Assembly: GCF_014204795.1 (NCBI RefSeq)
Contig: NZ_JACHMB010000001.1
Span: forward strand, 12,924,501-12,988,500
DNA length: 64,000 bases
Origin: Nonomuraea jabiensis
GTDB lineage: Bacteria > Actinomycetota > Actinomycetes > Streptosporangiales > Streptosporangiaceae
Direction of reading: 5' to 3'
In this document: positions 1-8,894 of the stretch, piece after piece
Numbering within the stretch: position 1 is the first letter of the stretch
Layout of the letters: each line of letters starts with the position of its first letter
Notes under the pieces: generated by a model
Told to the model about the DNA's origin: nothing
The model's input: the letters and a program-made list of their open reading frames with translations, nothing else
Databases searched by the model: none
Made by a program: the position numbers and the translations under genes

Positions 1-934
1 GCTGCTGTCCTCGACCGGCCTGCTGGCCCGCACCTCCGACGCCACGCCGCTGCCGGGCGAGGGCGAACGGTCGGCGCACGACGTGCTGGTGTCGGTCGTC
101 AAGACGTCCGTACGCGGCGAGGTGGGCGTGGTGACGTCGCTGGGCCGGCTGATCCGGGTCCAGGTCGTCGACCTGCCGACCCTGCCGACCACGGCCAATC
201 CGCCGTCCCTGTCGGGCGGGCACCCGGTGTCCGAATACGTCTCGCTGCAGCCCGACGAGAAGGTCGTCGGCCTGGGCTCCCTCGATCCCGACGGCCCCGG
301 CCTGGCCCTGGGCACGGCGCAGGGCGTGGTCAAGCGGGTGGTGCCCGACTACCCGGCCAACCGCGACGACTTCGAAGTGATCACGTTGAAGGACGGCGAC
401 ACCGTGGTGGGCGCGGTCGAGCTGGTGTCGGAGTCGCACGACCTGGTGTTCATCTCCTCCGACGCCCAGCTCCTGCGCTACCCGGCCTCGCAGGTGCGCC
501 CGCAGGGCCGTCCCGCGGGCGGCATGGCGGGCATCCGGCTCGACGACGGGGCCCGGGTGATCTGGTTCGGGGTGGTGGATCCCGAGCGTCCCGCGCACGT
601 GGTCACGATCGCGGGCTCCTCCACGGCGCTGCCCGGCACGCAGGTGGGCGGCGGCAAGGTGTCCGACTACGCCGAGTTCCCGCCCAAGGGCCGGGCCACG
701 GGCGGGGTCCGGGCGCAGCGGTTCCTGAAGGGCGAGGACGAGCTGCTGCTGGCGTGGGCCGGCCCGGCGCCGGCCAAGGCGGTCTCGGCGGTGGGCAAGC
801 CCGTGCCGCTGCCGGAGGAGATCGGCCGCCGCGACGGCTCGGGCGTGCGGCTGACCAACACCATCGGCGCGATCGGCGGCGCCCTCGCCTCCGCGCCCGA
901 GGCCCTGCCGTCCGGGTCCGCCCCGGCCGAATAG
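1..934 (+). CDS. parC: DNA topoisomerase IV subunit A, C-terminal part (5' end outside the window)
   Basis: This is the C-terminal third of a type IIA topoisomerase A subunit, the DNA-cleaving partner of ParE in chromosome decatenation. The frame is open from base 2 of the window, so the start lies to the left. The visible residues form beta-pinwheel-like repeats, with the signature GTAQGVVKRV near base 315 and further blade motifs such as GGMAGIRL. The tail is acidic and Pro/Ala rich. The gene most likely encodes ParC rather than GyrA, because the gene for a ParE-type B subunit converges on it from 13.6-15.6 kb, which is the split arrangement familiar in actinomycetes. A hairpin follows the stop codon. 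GyrA cannot be formally excluded without the N-terminal domain. Confidence 0.85.
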   Translation, partial: LLSSTGLLARTSDATPLPGEGERSAHDVLVSVVKTSVRGEVGVVTSLGRLIRVQVVDLPTLPTTANPPSLSGGHPVSEYVSLQPDEKVVGLGSLDPDGPGLALGTAQGVVKRVVPDYPANRDDFEVITLKDGDTVVGAVELVSESHDLVFISSDAQLLRYPASQVRPQGRPAGGMAGIRLDDGARVIWFGVVDPERPAHVVTIAGSSTALPGTQVGGGKVSDYAEFPPKGRATGGVRAQRFLKGEDELLLAWAGPAPAKAVSAVGKPVPLPEEIGRRDGSGVRLTNTIGAIGGALASAPEALPSGSAPAE

Positions 935-945
935 ACGTCCTTTGA

Positions 946-977
946 CGCTGCCGGGTGCCTGCGGACGCCCGGCAGCG
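946..977 (+). terminator. Hairpin after parC
   Basis: A perfect 10-bp stem (946-955 pairs with 968-977, core CTGCCGGG/CCCGGCAG) with a 12-base loop starts 11 bases after the parC stop codon. There is no T-run, as is usual for high-GC actinobacterial terminators. Confidence 0.65.
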
Positions 978-1012
978 GCTGTTATGAATCACGGATCGGC
1001 ACCGATCTCATC

Positions 1013-1032
1013 TGGGAGAGCGCTCTCTCCCA
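1013..1032. promoter_or_regulatory. LacI/CebR-type operator in front of the GH3 gene
   Basis: The sequence TGGGAGAGCGCTCTCTCCCA contains a perfect 12-bp palindrome (GAGAGCGCTCTC, 1016-1027) with a central CG typical of LacI-family sites. It resembles the TGGGAGCGCTCCCA boxes of CebR/CelR that control cellulose and cello-oligosaccharide genes in actinomycetes. It lies immediately upstream of the ribosome binding site at 1035-1040, where a bound repressor would block transcription of the beta-glucosidase gene. No LacI-family gene is present in the window. Confidence 0.7.
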
Positions 1033-1043
1033 CTGGAGGTACT

Positions 1044-4000
1044 GTGTTCCGAGCCAGACGCCCGTTATGGGTGACCCTTTCCCTCGTCGCCGCCCTGATC
1101 GTCGCCCCACGGGCGGCCGCGGCCGCCGACCCCCTCACGATCACCGATTTCGAGTCGGACAGCGTTCCCTCAGGCGTGTACGCCTGGGGCAACGACGCCG
1201 CCTCGACCCCCGCGCTCACGATCGAGCCCGGCCCCGCCAGACCCGGAGCCCCGGCGACCAACCGGGTGCTCAAGTCGGTCTACAACGTCAGCCAGTGGGG
1301 CGGCTGGTCGCACGATCTGGCCGCCACCCAGGACTGGTCCCCGTACGAGGGCTTCTCCTTCTGGGTGAACGGCGCCGCCTCGGGCCAGAAGATCTTCTTC
1401 GAGATCAAGGACGGCGGCGGCGGGGCGGGCGCCGCCGAGCTGTTCGAGTCGTCGTTCACCGACGACACGGCGGGCTGGCGGCAGGTGAAGGTGCCGTTCG
1501 GGAGCTTCACCAGGCGCACCGACTACCAGCCCGGCGGCGCGCCGTCCGACGGCGAGCTGGACCTGGTCGCCATGTGGGGCTACTCGATGCGGCTGCCGGC
1601 CTCCTCTCAGGGCACGCTGGAGTGGGACCAGGTCGAGCTCTACGGGACCGCTCCCCCGCGCCCGGTCAGGCTCTCCACCGACCGGCCCGTCTACCCGGTG
1701 AACGAGAAGGGCGAGGCCAGGGTCAGCGTCACCGTCGCCACCGCCGACGGCCGGCCCCTGCCCGCCGACCTGGCCGTGAGCTACCGGACCGGTACGGGCA
1801 CCGCGACCCCCGGCGGCGACTACACGCCCGTCGAAGGCACCCTGACCTTCCCCGCGGGCACGGCGTCCGGGGCCGCCAGGGCGTTCACGGTCAGGACGCT
1901 CAAGGACGGCCAGGACGAGGTCGCCGAGACCATCCCGATCGAGCTGTCCGGCACCGGCACCAGGCCCCCGGCCGAGGCCCCGGTGGTCGTGATCAACGCG
2001 CATGGCCTGCCGTACCTGAACCCCCGCAAACCGGTCAGGGAACGCGTCGCCGACCTGCTCGGGCGGATGACGCTGGACGAGAAGATCGGGCAGATGACGC
2101 AGGCCGAGCGCGGCGCGCTGGGCAAGCAGAGCGACATCGCCACGTACGTGCTCGGCTCCCTGCTGTCCGGCGGCGGCTCCACCCCCTCGTCCAACACGCC
2201 GCGTGCCTGGGCCGACATGATCGACGGGTTCCAGCTCCAGGCGCGGCGGACCCGGCTCCAGGTGCCGCTGATCTACGGCGTGGACGCCGTGCACGGCCAC
2301 AACAACGTGGTCGGCGCCACGATCTTCCCGCACAACGTGGGCATGGGCGCCACCCGCGACCCCGGCCTCGTCGAGCGGGCGGGCGAGATCACCGCCCGCG
2401 AGGTCAAGGCCACCGGCGTCCCCTGGGACTTCGCGCCGTGCCTGTGCGTGTCGCGCGACGACCGGTGGGGGCGGGCCTACGAGTCGTTCGGGGAGGACCC
2501 GGCGCTGGTGTCGCGGATGGCCACGGTCATCGACGGCCTGCAGGACAACGGGGTGCTGGCCACGGCCAAGCACTACGTCGGCGACGGCGGCACCGCGTAC
2601 GGCTCCTCGACCAGCGGTGACTACACGATCGACCAGGGCGTCACCAAGGTCGGCCGCCAGGAGCTGGAGGCGGTCCACCTGGCGCCGTTCGTGGAGGCGG
2701 TCAAGCGCGGCGTGGCCACCGTCATGCCGTCGTTCTCCAGCGTCGACTTCGGTGACGGCCCGCTCAAGATGCACGCCCACAAGGAGCTGATCACGGACGT
2801 GCTCAAGGGCCGGCTGGGCTTCAAGGGGTTCGTGATCAGCGACTGGCAGGCCATCGACCAGATCCCCGGCGACTACCCGAGCGACGTGCGCGCCTCCGTC
2901 AACGCCGGGCTCGACATGATCATGGTGCCGTACGCCTACCCGGCCTTCGAGAGCACGCTGAAGGCCGAGGTCGAGGCCGGGCGCGTGCCGCTCAGCCGGG
3001 TGGACGACGCGGTCGCCAGGATCCTGACCCAGAAGTTCCGGCTGGGGCTGTTCGAGCACCCGTACACCGACCGCACGGGCATCGACGACGTCGGCTCGGC
3101 GGCGCACCGGGCGGTCGCGCGCACGGCGGCGGCCAGGTCGCAGGTGCTGCTGAAGAACGACGGCGGCCTGCTCCCCCTGCGCCGCGACGCCAGGATCTAC
3201 GTGGCCGGCTCGAACGCCGACGACATCGGCAACCAGGCCGGCGGCTGGACGATCACCTGGCAGGGCTCGTCCGGGCCGATCACCCCCGGCACCACGATCC
3301 TGTCGGCCATCCGCTCGCGGGCGTCCTCCGTGACGTACTCGCGCGACGCCTCGGCCGACCTGGCCGGGCACGACGTGGGCGTCGTGGTGGTGGGCGAGAC
3401 CCCGTATGCCGAGGGACAGGGCGACGTGGGCCGCGCCGGGCGCACGCTGGACCTGTCGGCCGCCGACCGGGCCGCGATCGACAAGGTGTGCGGGGCGATG
3501 AAGTGCGCGGTCCTGGTCGTCTCCGGGCGTCCGCTGCAGCTCGGCGACCTGTCGGGCGTCGAGGCCGTGGTGGCCTCCTGGCTGCCGGGCACCGAGGGCG
3601 CGGGGGTGGCCGACCCGCTGTTCGGGGCGGTCCCGTACACGGGGCGGCTGCCGTTCACCTGGTTCCGCTCGGTGGCGCAGCTGCCGATCAACGTGGGCGA
3701 CGCGGCCTATGACCCGCTCTGGCCTTACGGGTGGGGGCTGCGTACCGACCGGGCCCGCGACCGGCTCAAGGCGGCACGTGACCGGCTCGCCTCCGGTGAC
3801 GGGTTCTCCAAGGCCGCGTCGCTGGTCCTCGCGCTGCCGGCGCACGCCTGGAACGCCGACGGGTCCGTACGTGACGCGCGGGCCGTCCTGGGCGCCCTGG
3901 GCACGGCCGCGACGCTGCTCGAACGGTCGAAGACGGACGCGTACACCGTGGATGACGCCGTCGTGTCGGTGGCCAGGGACGTCGCGCAGAGCGCGGGCAG

Positions 4001-4091
4001 GCGGCCCGACCTGCAGGCGGCGGCCGACCACGAGCTGGCGGCGGGGAACCTGAGGAAGGCGGTGGACCTGCTGGCGCAGGCCGCCCGCTGA
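1044..4091 (+). CDS. Secreted multidomain GH3 beta-glucosidase
   Basis: This is a predicted exo-acting glycoside hydrolase family 3 enzyme that releases glucose (or another sugar) from the non-reducing end of oligosaccharides outside the cell. I chose the GTG at 1044 because GGAGGT sits 3 bases upstream and the product then begins with a clean signal peptide (residues 1-27, ending in a run of Ala). Domain order: CBM11/CIA30-like beta-sandwich (about 30-205), Calx-beta-like domain with PGGDYTPVEGTLTF (about 210-315), GH3 N-domain (about 325-690) with the nucleophile Asp near 600 in FVISDWQ, GH3 C-domain (about 690-895), and a helical C-terminal extension of about 120 residues. At 1015 residues it is much longer than a plain GH3. 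The adjacent palindrome suggests control by a sugar-responsive LacI repressor. Substrate specificity is inferred. Confidence 0.88.
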   Translation: MFRARRPLWVTLSLVAALIVAPRAAAAADPLTITDFESDSVPSGVYAWGNDAASTPALTIEPGPARPGAPATNRVLKSVYNVSQWGGWSHDLAATQDWSPYEGFSFWVNGAASGQKIFFEIKDGGGGAGAAELFESSFTDDTAGWRQVKVPFGSFTRRTDYQPGGAPSDGELDLVAMWGYSMRLPASSQGTLEWDQVELYGTAPPRPVRLSTDRPVYPVNEKGEARVSVTVATADGRPLPADLAVSYRTGTGTATPGGDYTPVEGTLTFPAGTASGAARAFTVRTLKDGQDEVAETIPIELSGTGTRPPAEAPVVVINAHGLPYLNPRKPVRERVADLLGRMTLDEKIGQMTQAERGALGKQSDIATYVLGSLLSGGGSTPSSNTPRAWADMIDGFQLQARRTRLQVPLIYGVDAVHGHNNVVGATIFPHNVGMGATRDPGLVERAGEITAREVKATGVPWDFAPCLCVSRDDRWGRAYESFGEDPALVSRMATVIDGLQDNGVLATAKHYVGDGGTAYGSSTSGDYTIDQGVTKVGRQELEAVHLAPFVEAVKRGVATVMPSFSSVDFGDGPLKMHAHKELITDVLKGRLGFKGFVISDWQAIDQIPGDYPSDVRASVNAGLDMIMVPYAYPAFESTLKAEVEAGRVPLSRVDDAVARILTQKFRLGLFEHPYTDRTGIDDVGSAAHRAVARTAAARSQVLLKNDGGLLPLRRDARIYVAGSNADDIGNQAGGWTITWQGSSGPITPGTTILSAIRSRASSVTYSRDASADLAGHDVGVVVVGETPYAEGQGDVGRAGRTLDLSAADRAAIDKVCGAMKCAVLVVSGRPLQLGDLSGVEAVVASWLPGTEGAGVADPLFGAVPYTGRLPFTWFRSVAQLPINVGDAAYDPLWPYGWGLRTDRARDRLKAARDRLASGDGFSKAASLVLALPAHAWNADGSVRDARAVLGALGTAATLLERSKTDAYTVDDAVVSVARDVAQSAGRRPDLQAAADHELAAGNLRKAVDLLAQAAR

Positions 4092-4097
4092 GGTCAC

Positions 4098-4133
4098 GAG
4101 GGGCTGTCCCCGCCGGGGCGGGGACAGCCCCTC
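4098..4133. terminator. Bidirectional hairpin terminator
   Basis: A perfect 16-bp stem (4098-4113 pairs with 4118-4133) with a 4-base CGGG loop lies between the convergent GH3 and VOC genes, 6 bases after one stop codon and 3 bases before the other. It can serve both strands. Confidence 0.85.
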
Positions 4134-4136
4134 ACG

Positions 4137-4508
4137 TCATTCGCGGCACAGGCAGAACGGATGCCCGGCCGGGTCCAGGAACACCCGGAAGCTGTCGTCC
4201 TCGCTCGGCTGGTGCTCGTGCTTGGTCGCGCCGATCTCGATCACCTGCTTCTCCGCCTCGTCCATGTCGACCACCGTCACGTCGAGGTGGAGCTGCTGGG
4301 GGCGTTCGGTATCCGGCCAGGTGGGCGGCCGGAAGTCGAGCACGCGCTGGAACCCCACGCGCTTGGGAGCCCCGCCGTCGCTCACCACCGCCCACTCGTC
4401 ATCCGCGTGGATGACGGGCCATCCCAGCAGCCGGGAGTAGAACTCGGCCAGCGCCCTGGTGTCGGGACAGTCGAGCACGACAGTGCGGAACTGCGCGATG
4501 CCACTCAC
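4137..4508 (-). CDS. VOC (glyoxalase/bleomycin-resistance fold) family protein
   Basis: A 123-residue single-module VOC protein. It opens with FRTVVLDCPDTRALAEFYSR and contains LGWPV, QLHLDVTVVDMDEAE and DPAGHPFCL, the usual beta-alpha-beta-beta-beta pattern with candidate metal ligands in the last motif. Such proteins range from dioxygenases and isomerases to antibiotic-binding proteins, so the substrate cannot be named. The start at 4508 (GTG) is preferred over a GTG three codons upstream because GAGAGG lies 8 bases before it, whereas it would overlap the upstream codon. It is divergent from the thioredoxin-fold gene and closes on the shared terminator of the GH3 gene. Confidence 0.8.
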   Translation of the reverse strand: MSGIAQFRTVVLDCPDTRALAEFYSRLLGWPVIHADDEWAVVSDGGAPKRVGFQRVLDFRPPTWPDTERPQQLHLDVTVVDMDEAEKQVIEIGATKHEHQPSEDDSFRVFLDPAGHPFCLCRE

Positions 4509-4564
4509 TCGATTCACCTCTCATATTCGTCTTGCGGGCACGTCGGCAGACAACAATGGATGTC

Positions 4565-5128
4565 ATGGCTGCCAACTCGTACATGGTGCCGCTCGGCACC
4601 CCAGCACCCGCATTCGACCTGACCGCCATCAACGGCGGCAATGTCTCACTCGCGGATCTCAAAGGCTCGCCCGCCACTCTGGTGGTCTTCCTGTCCAACC
4701 ACTGCCCGTATGTGCGGCACATCGAGAAGGGCCTCGGCGCCCTGGCCGCCGACTACGGCGCCAGGCTCTCGATCGTCGCCATCTGCAGCAATGACAGCGT
4801 GAACTACCCGGACGATGATCCGACACACCTGGCGGAGCAGGCCGCGCGGGCCGGGTTCACGTTCCCGTACCTGCTGGACGACACCCAGGAGGTCGCCAAG
4901 GCCTACCGGGCGGCGTGCACGCCGGACTTCTTCCTGTACGACGCGCACCTGCAGCTCGTCTACCGGGGCGAGTTCGACGGCGCCAGGCCGGGCAACTCGG
5001 TGCCGGTGACCGGCGAGTCGCTGCGCGCGGCGATCGACGCCGTGCTCGACGGCGAGCCGGTGCCCGCGGAGCAGAACCCGTCGCTCGGCTGCGGCATCAA
5101 GTGGAAGCCGGGCAACGCTCCCGCCTGA
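4565..5128 (+). CDS. Thioredoxin-fold (AhpC/TSA-like) protein
   Basis: A 187-residue cytoplasmic protein of the redoxin/AhpC-TSA fold. LGTPAPAFDL and LVVFLSNHCPYVRH are visible; Cys47 sits where peroxiredoxins and TlpA-like proteins carry the reactive Cys, but the usual CxxC is absent (CPYV). A further Cys occurs in AACTPDFFLY, followed by the cis-Pro region, and GCGIKWKPG closes the protein. It belongs to the widespread group annotated simply as thioredoxin family protein. ATG 4556 is an alternative start; neither start has a strong ribosome binding site. A role in thiol redox or peroxide handling is inferred. Confidence 0.78.
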   Translation: MAANSYMVPLGTPAPAFDLTAINGGNVSLADLKGSPATLVVFLSNHCPYVRHIEKGLGALAADYGARLSIVAICSNDSVNYPDDDPTHLAEQAARAGFTFPYLLDDTQEVAKAYRAACTPDFFLYDAHLQLVYRGEFDGARPGNSVPVTGESLRAAIDAVLDGEPVPAEQNPSLGCGIKWKPGNAPA

Positions 5129-5262
5129 TCCGGTCTCGCCCTGCTCACCGCCGCCCGCGTCGACCGAATACGAGCGCCGCAGCCGGGAGAGGGTGGCTCG
5201 GGCCCGCCGGGTTCGGCCTTCTCGAACCCGGCGGCACCCACGTGGCGGAGCCCACGAGCCGC

Positions 5263-5589
5263 TCAGGCGCCGGCGGCGCCGGCGGCGCCGACGGCGGGCG
5301 GGAGGGCGAGCAGCAGTTCGTGCGGCTCCCCGCCGTCCCAGTGGCGGATCAGCTGGTTACCGGCCTCACCGGGGTCGAAGCTCTCGCACCCCAGGGGCCC
5401 GTAGCAGCCCGCCTGGTCCAGCATGAGGATCAGCGGATCGTCCTCGGGCAGGCTGGCCGCGTAGGCGGCGGTGTCGAGGAGAGCCAGGGCCAGCCTGGCG
5501 TTGCGACCGCCGTCCTTGGACTCCACGCGGTCGAGGCGGCGCCGGGCTTGGGCACGGAGATACGCGGCGAGCGATTCGGACCTACTCAC
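5263..5589 (-). CDS. Uncharacterised 108-residue protein
   Basis: I do not recognise the family. The GTG start has AAGAAGG 6 bases upstream. The N-terminus is basic and helical (about residues 1-30), the middle contains LPEDDPLILMLDQAGCYGP, and the C-terminus is an Ala/Gly-rich run. There is no signal peptide or membrane segment. The codon pattern (GC at third positions) agrees with a real gene. It is divergent from the carbonic anhydrase gene, with 139 bases between the two starts. Confidence 0.6.
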   Translation of the reverse strand: MSRSESLAAYLRAQARRRLDRVESKDGGRNARLALALLDTAAYAASLPEDDPLILMLDQAGCYGPLGCESFDPGEAGNQLIRHWDGGEPHELLLALPPAVGAAGAAGA

Positions 5590-5728
5590 GACTAACCTTC
5601 TTCGATCACGTACATACGGCTACGACATCATCACGCAAGGTGACGGTTTTTCGTGGGACGTTTGCCAACTCCAGCCAGTCGCCACCCCGTTCATCACTGG
5701 CTTTGGGGCGCAGTGCATCATTTGTTGC

Positions 5729-6223
5729 ATGAGTGCGTTCGACGACCTGTATGACGCCAACGCGAGGTTTGCCAAGAAGTTCGGAAGCTCCGACCTCACC
5801 GGGCGCGCCGGCCGCGGGCTGGCCGTCGTGACCTGTATGGACTCCCGCATCGACCCGCTCGGCCTGCTGGGCCTGAAGCCCGGCGACGCCAAGATCCTGC
5901 GCAACGCGGGCGCCCGCGTGACGGACGACGTCCTGCGCACCCTGGTGCTGGCCGTCTACCTGCTCGGGGTGGAACGCGTGCTCGTCATGCCCCACACGGA
6001 CTGCGGCATGGCCAAGGTCACCGACCCGGACGTCCACGCCCTCACCCAGGAACGCGGGGTGGACACCCGCAGCCTGGAGTTCCACACGGTCCCCGACCAG
6101 AACGAGGCGCTCCGCCACGACCTCATCCGCATCAGGACCAGCCCGTTCCTGCCGGAGGGCATGCCGGTCGCGGGAGCCATCTACGACGTCCGCACGGGCC
6201 GGCTGACGCCTGCCGCGTTCTAG
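5729..6223 (+). CDS. Beta-class carbonic anhydrase
   Basis: A 164-residue beta-carbonic anhydrase that interconverts CO2 and bicarbonate in the cytoplasm. The zinc ligands are visible: Cys36 with the Asp38/Arg40 dyad in TCMDSR, then His89 and Cys92 in MPHTDCGMA. KILRNAGARVTDDVLRTLVLA is the conserved substrate-pocket helix region. The length matches the short actinobacterial (Rv1284-like) type. ATG 5729 begins the conserved domain directly; no clear Shine-Dalgarno sequence precedes it, so leaderless or weak initiation is possible. The frame is open well upstream, but that part is not protein-like. Confidence 0.88.
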   Translation: MSAFDDLYDANARFAKKFGSSDLTGRAGRGLAVVTCMDSRIDPLGLLGLKPGDAKILRNAGARVTDDVLRTLVLAVYLLGVERVLVMPHTDCGMAKVTDPDVHALTQERGVDTRSLEFHTVPDQNEALRHDLIRIRTSPFLPEGMPVAGAIYDVRTGRLTPAAF

Positions 6224-6320
6224 AAGAATTCACCTGACCTGAGTGGTGCCCGGTTGTGCGGCCGTACAGCATGACCGGGCGCCCCCGGACCCGCCCTGGG
6301 CGCATACGAGAGGACGTGCT

Positions 6321-6435
6321 TTGGGCGATCTGAGCTCTCCCCCCGTTCCCGATGGCTCCAGCGCGGGCGACTTCGTGGGGGCACTGCGGCGGTTGCGGTT
6401 GTGGGCGGGCTCGCCGTCGATGCGGCGTCTGTCCG
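6321..6435 (+). pseudogene. 5' stub of an HTH (XRE-like) regulator gene
   Basis: From a TTG at 6321 (GAGAGGA about 9 bases upstream) the frame encodes GDLSSPPVP then DGSSAGDFVGALRRLRLWAG, which reads like the N-terminus of actinobacterial helix-turn-helix regulators that begin with DFV.ALRRLR. Similarity ends near 6432 at a run of six G residues, next to the Tn3 transposase wreck. The gene was probably cut by the element or by its later decay. The assignment is by memory of the family only. Confidence 0.4.
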
Positions 6436-6484
6436 GGGGGTTGTACGGGAGCAGGTGGAGCAATGGCGCACGGTCTGGCGCCAC

Positions 6485-7862
6485 TTATCCCTTCCACCCC
6501 AACCCACCGCCGACCGTGGTTGATGTCGCGCCGGTAGGTCTCGTCGGTGTCGATGAAAGCCAGGATGTGCAAGGACTTGAAGATGCGGCCGTAGGCGGCG
6601 ATGGCCTCCCCCAGCGCGGTGGGATGGCCATCGCGCTGCAGCATGGTGACCACGTCGTGGGCGCGGACCTCGCCGGTGTAGCGGCCCGTAGTCGGCGCTG
6701 GCGCTGATTCGCCAGCCCTTCTGGTCGGGCAGGTCCGCCAGAGCGGGCCGGTAGGAGATCCGCAGCAGTTCCAGCAGCCCAGGGAGTCCCGGATCGTCCC
6801 GGACACGATCTTCGCACCCAGCCCGATCCCTTGATCATTCATGGCATTGAGCCGGGTCATCCCGCGACTGGATCCGAAGAACTTGCGGTTGGGCCGGGCG
6901 AACGCGGCCGGGACGGGCACCACGAACCGCATCCCGTCGACCGCGGCGACTATCCCACCGCCCCACGCGCGGGCCAACGCGAGCCCGGCCTGGCGGGCGA
7001 CCAGCGGCGCGTTCGCCGGGGCGAGGGTCTCGGGCCGGAAGTAGTTCTGGAACACGTGCGACAGCCGGGAACGTTCCAGCGCAGGCACGCCCTGCTTGGC
7101 GATCGGCCGGTAACCGAGGTTCATGGAGTGCGCGGCCAGGCACGCGGCGATCGAGATCGGCAGATCCTCCAGCCGGGACCGGCCGCCCGACACGGCGGTA
7201 AACGCCTCCACCAGGGACGGCTCCCACGACATCACCTCCAAGATCACCTCAGGCAGGTGCACCGGCGGCAGCGCGGCACCTCCAGCAACTGGTCCAGCAC
7301 ATACCGCTGGCCCACTGTCAGCAGCCCCTCCAGCCCCCCACAGCCGCTTGGCCACCTCGTCGCGGACCTGAGCGACCAGCCGCGCCAGCGTCGTCACCCC
7401 CGGCAGCAGCACACCCCGCTCCCGCAGCCAGGCCACCGCGTCGAAGAAGATCGCCTTCGGGCCATCCCCCGACGTCCACGACCTGGCCGCCACCCACGCC
7501 CGCAGCTCGTCCTCGACCGCCGAAAATCCTCCAGCCCGTACATCCGCCGGATCTCCCACTGGTGATCCAGCTTCGTCTTGGCCTGCTCGGTGTACCTCTT
7601 CACCTGCGACGGATCGGTGATCCCCAGCTGCTCGGACACAAAATCCAGCACCGCAACCGGCACATCCAAGGGGTCCTCCAGGAACACCCCGAGCCGGCGC
7701 ACGGTCACCGGTTGCAGGCCGAACCCGAGTTTCATGTGCTCGCCGCGGCGGCGGTCGATCAGCGCGCGGTCCTCGTCATCGAGGAAGAACAACCGCTCCA
7801 GGTCCGCCTGCGACGGAGCCCCGGCGTACCGCCCGTACGCGGCCTCTTCATCATCAGAGGGC
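6485..7862 (-). pseudogene. Decayed Tn3-family transposase
   Basis: Pieces of a single transposase lie in order on the minus strand but in different frames. The DUF4158-like N-terminal part (about 7862-7530) includes AAYGRYAGAPSQADLERLFF. A frameshift at a T-run near 7525 leads into ARSWTSGDGPKAIFFDAVAW. A second frame carries GQRYVLDQLLEVP near 7300, then about 100 residues are missing before LSHVFQNYFRPETL and GGGIVAAVDGMRFVVPV (about 7250-6800). The segment that normally carries a catalytic Asp is deleted, as are the last 60 or so residues after TYRRDINHG. The start codon is also lost. It cannot encode an active enzyme. No terminal inverted repeats could be paired. Confidence 0.85.
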
Positions 7863-8028
7863 GTTGCGTGAGTTGATGTCCTTCTCGTCGTTCGTGCTGG
7901 GCAGGGAAGGCTGGTCAGGGACTTCGCGGGCGGGCTAGGGCTGCGGTTGAGCGAACAACCCGGGACGAGCCGCACGCCGTGGCCAGGCAGCCGCCGGGGT
8001 AGCGGGTAGTGCCACCCCGGCGGCGGGA

Positions 8029-8871
8029 TCACTTGGCGGCGAAGGCCAGCAGTGCCTCGTTGACCTCATCGGCGTGCGTCCACAGCAGGCCGTGCGGGGC
8101 GCCCTCGACCTCGACGTAGTGCGCCTCCGGGAACGCCTCGTGGAAACGACGCCCGGTGGCGTCGATCGGGAGGATGTTGTCCCTGGTGCCGTGCAGGATG
8201 AGTGACGGCTTTCCGGCCGCGCGCACCGCCGCGACGTCCTGGCGGAAGTCCTCGATCCACGCCGCCACCACCGCGTACGCGGCGACCGGGGCGGAGGTCG
8301 TGGCGGTGTTCCAGTTGGCGGCGACGACCTCCTGGCTGATCCTCGTGCCGAGATTCTCATCCAGGTTGTAGAAGTCCTTGTAGAACTGCGTGAACCAGGC
8401 GTATCGGTCGGCGCGGGCAGTGGCGACGATGCCGTCGAACACCGACTGCGGTACTCCGGCGGGGTTGTCGTCCGCCTTCACCAGGTACGGCTCCAGCGAC
8501 GCCAGGAAGGCCAGCTTGGCGACGCGCTCGTGGCCGTGGTTCTTGACGTAGCGGGCGAGTTCGCCGGTGCCCATGGAGAACCCGACGAGAATGGCCTCGC
8601 GCAGGTCAAGCGTCTCCAGCAGCGTGTTCAGGTCGGCTGCGAAGGTGTCGTAGTCGTACCCGCTCCCGACCTTGCTCGACTGGCCGAAGCCGCGGCGGTC
8701 GTAGGTGATCACCCGGTAGCCGGCGGCGAGCAGCTCGCGCGTCTGACGCTCCCAGCTGTGCCCGTTCAGGGGGTAGCCGTGGATGAGGACGACCGGCTGA
8801 CCGGATCCCTGGTCCTCGTAGTACAGCTCGACGTCGGTGCTGTTCTCGGTGCCTACCTTGATGTGGCCCAT
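8029..8871 (-). CDS. Alpha/beta hydrolase, non-heme chloroperoxidase/arylesterase type
   Basis: A 280-residue alpha/beta hydrolase of the cofactor-free haloperoxidase/arylesterase group. Visible elements are the oxyanion motif VLIHGYPLNGHSW, the nucleophile elbow LVGFSMGTGE (Ser), the acid loop LILHGTRDNILP (Asp) and the catalytic His in EGAPHGLLW. Members hydrolyse esters and can catalyse perhydrolysis. ATG 8871 has GGAGGGAG close upstream. It is divergently transcribed from the TetR gene, and two inverted repeats lie between them, so repression by that TetR is likely. The natural substrate is not evident. Confidence 0.85.
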   Translation of the reverse strand: MGHIKVGTENSTDVELYYEDQGSGQPVVLIHGYPLNGHSWERQTRELLAAGYRVITYDRRGFGQSSKVGSGYDYDTFAADLNTLLETLDLREAILVGFSMGTGELARYVKNHGHERVAKLAFLASLEPYLVKADDNPAGVPQSVFDGIVATARADRYAWFTQFYKDFYNLDENLGTRISQEVVAANWNTATTSAPVAAYAVVAAWIEDFRQDVAAVRAAGKPSLILHGTRDNILPIDATGRRFHEAFPEAHYVEVEGAPHGLLWTHADEVNEALLAFAAK

Positions 8872-8894
8872 GAGAAATCTCCCTCCTATCCGCT

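Noticed and set aside
1170..4097. A 975-codon open frame antisense to the GH3 gene
   Set aside because: A GC-rich shadow: Arg/Gly/His-rich without domains, while the plus strand has a complete GH3 protein with ribosome binding site and signal peptide.
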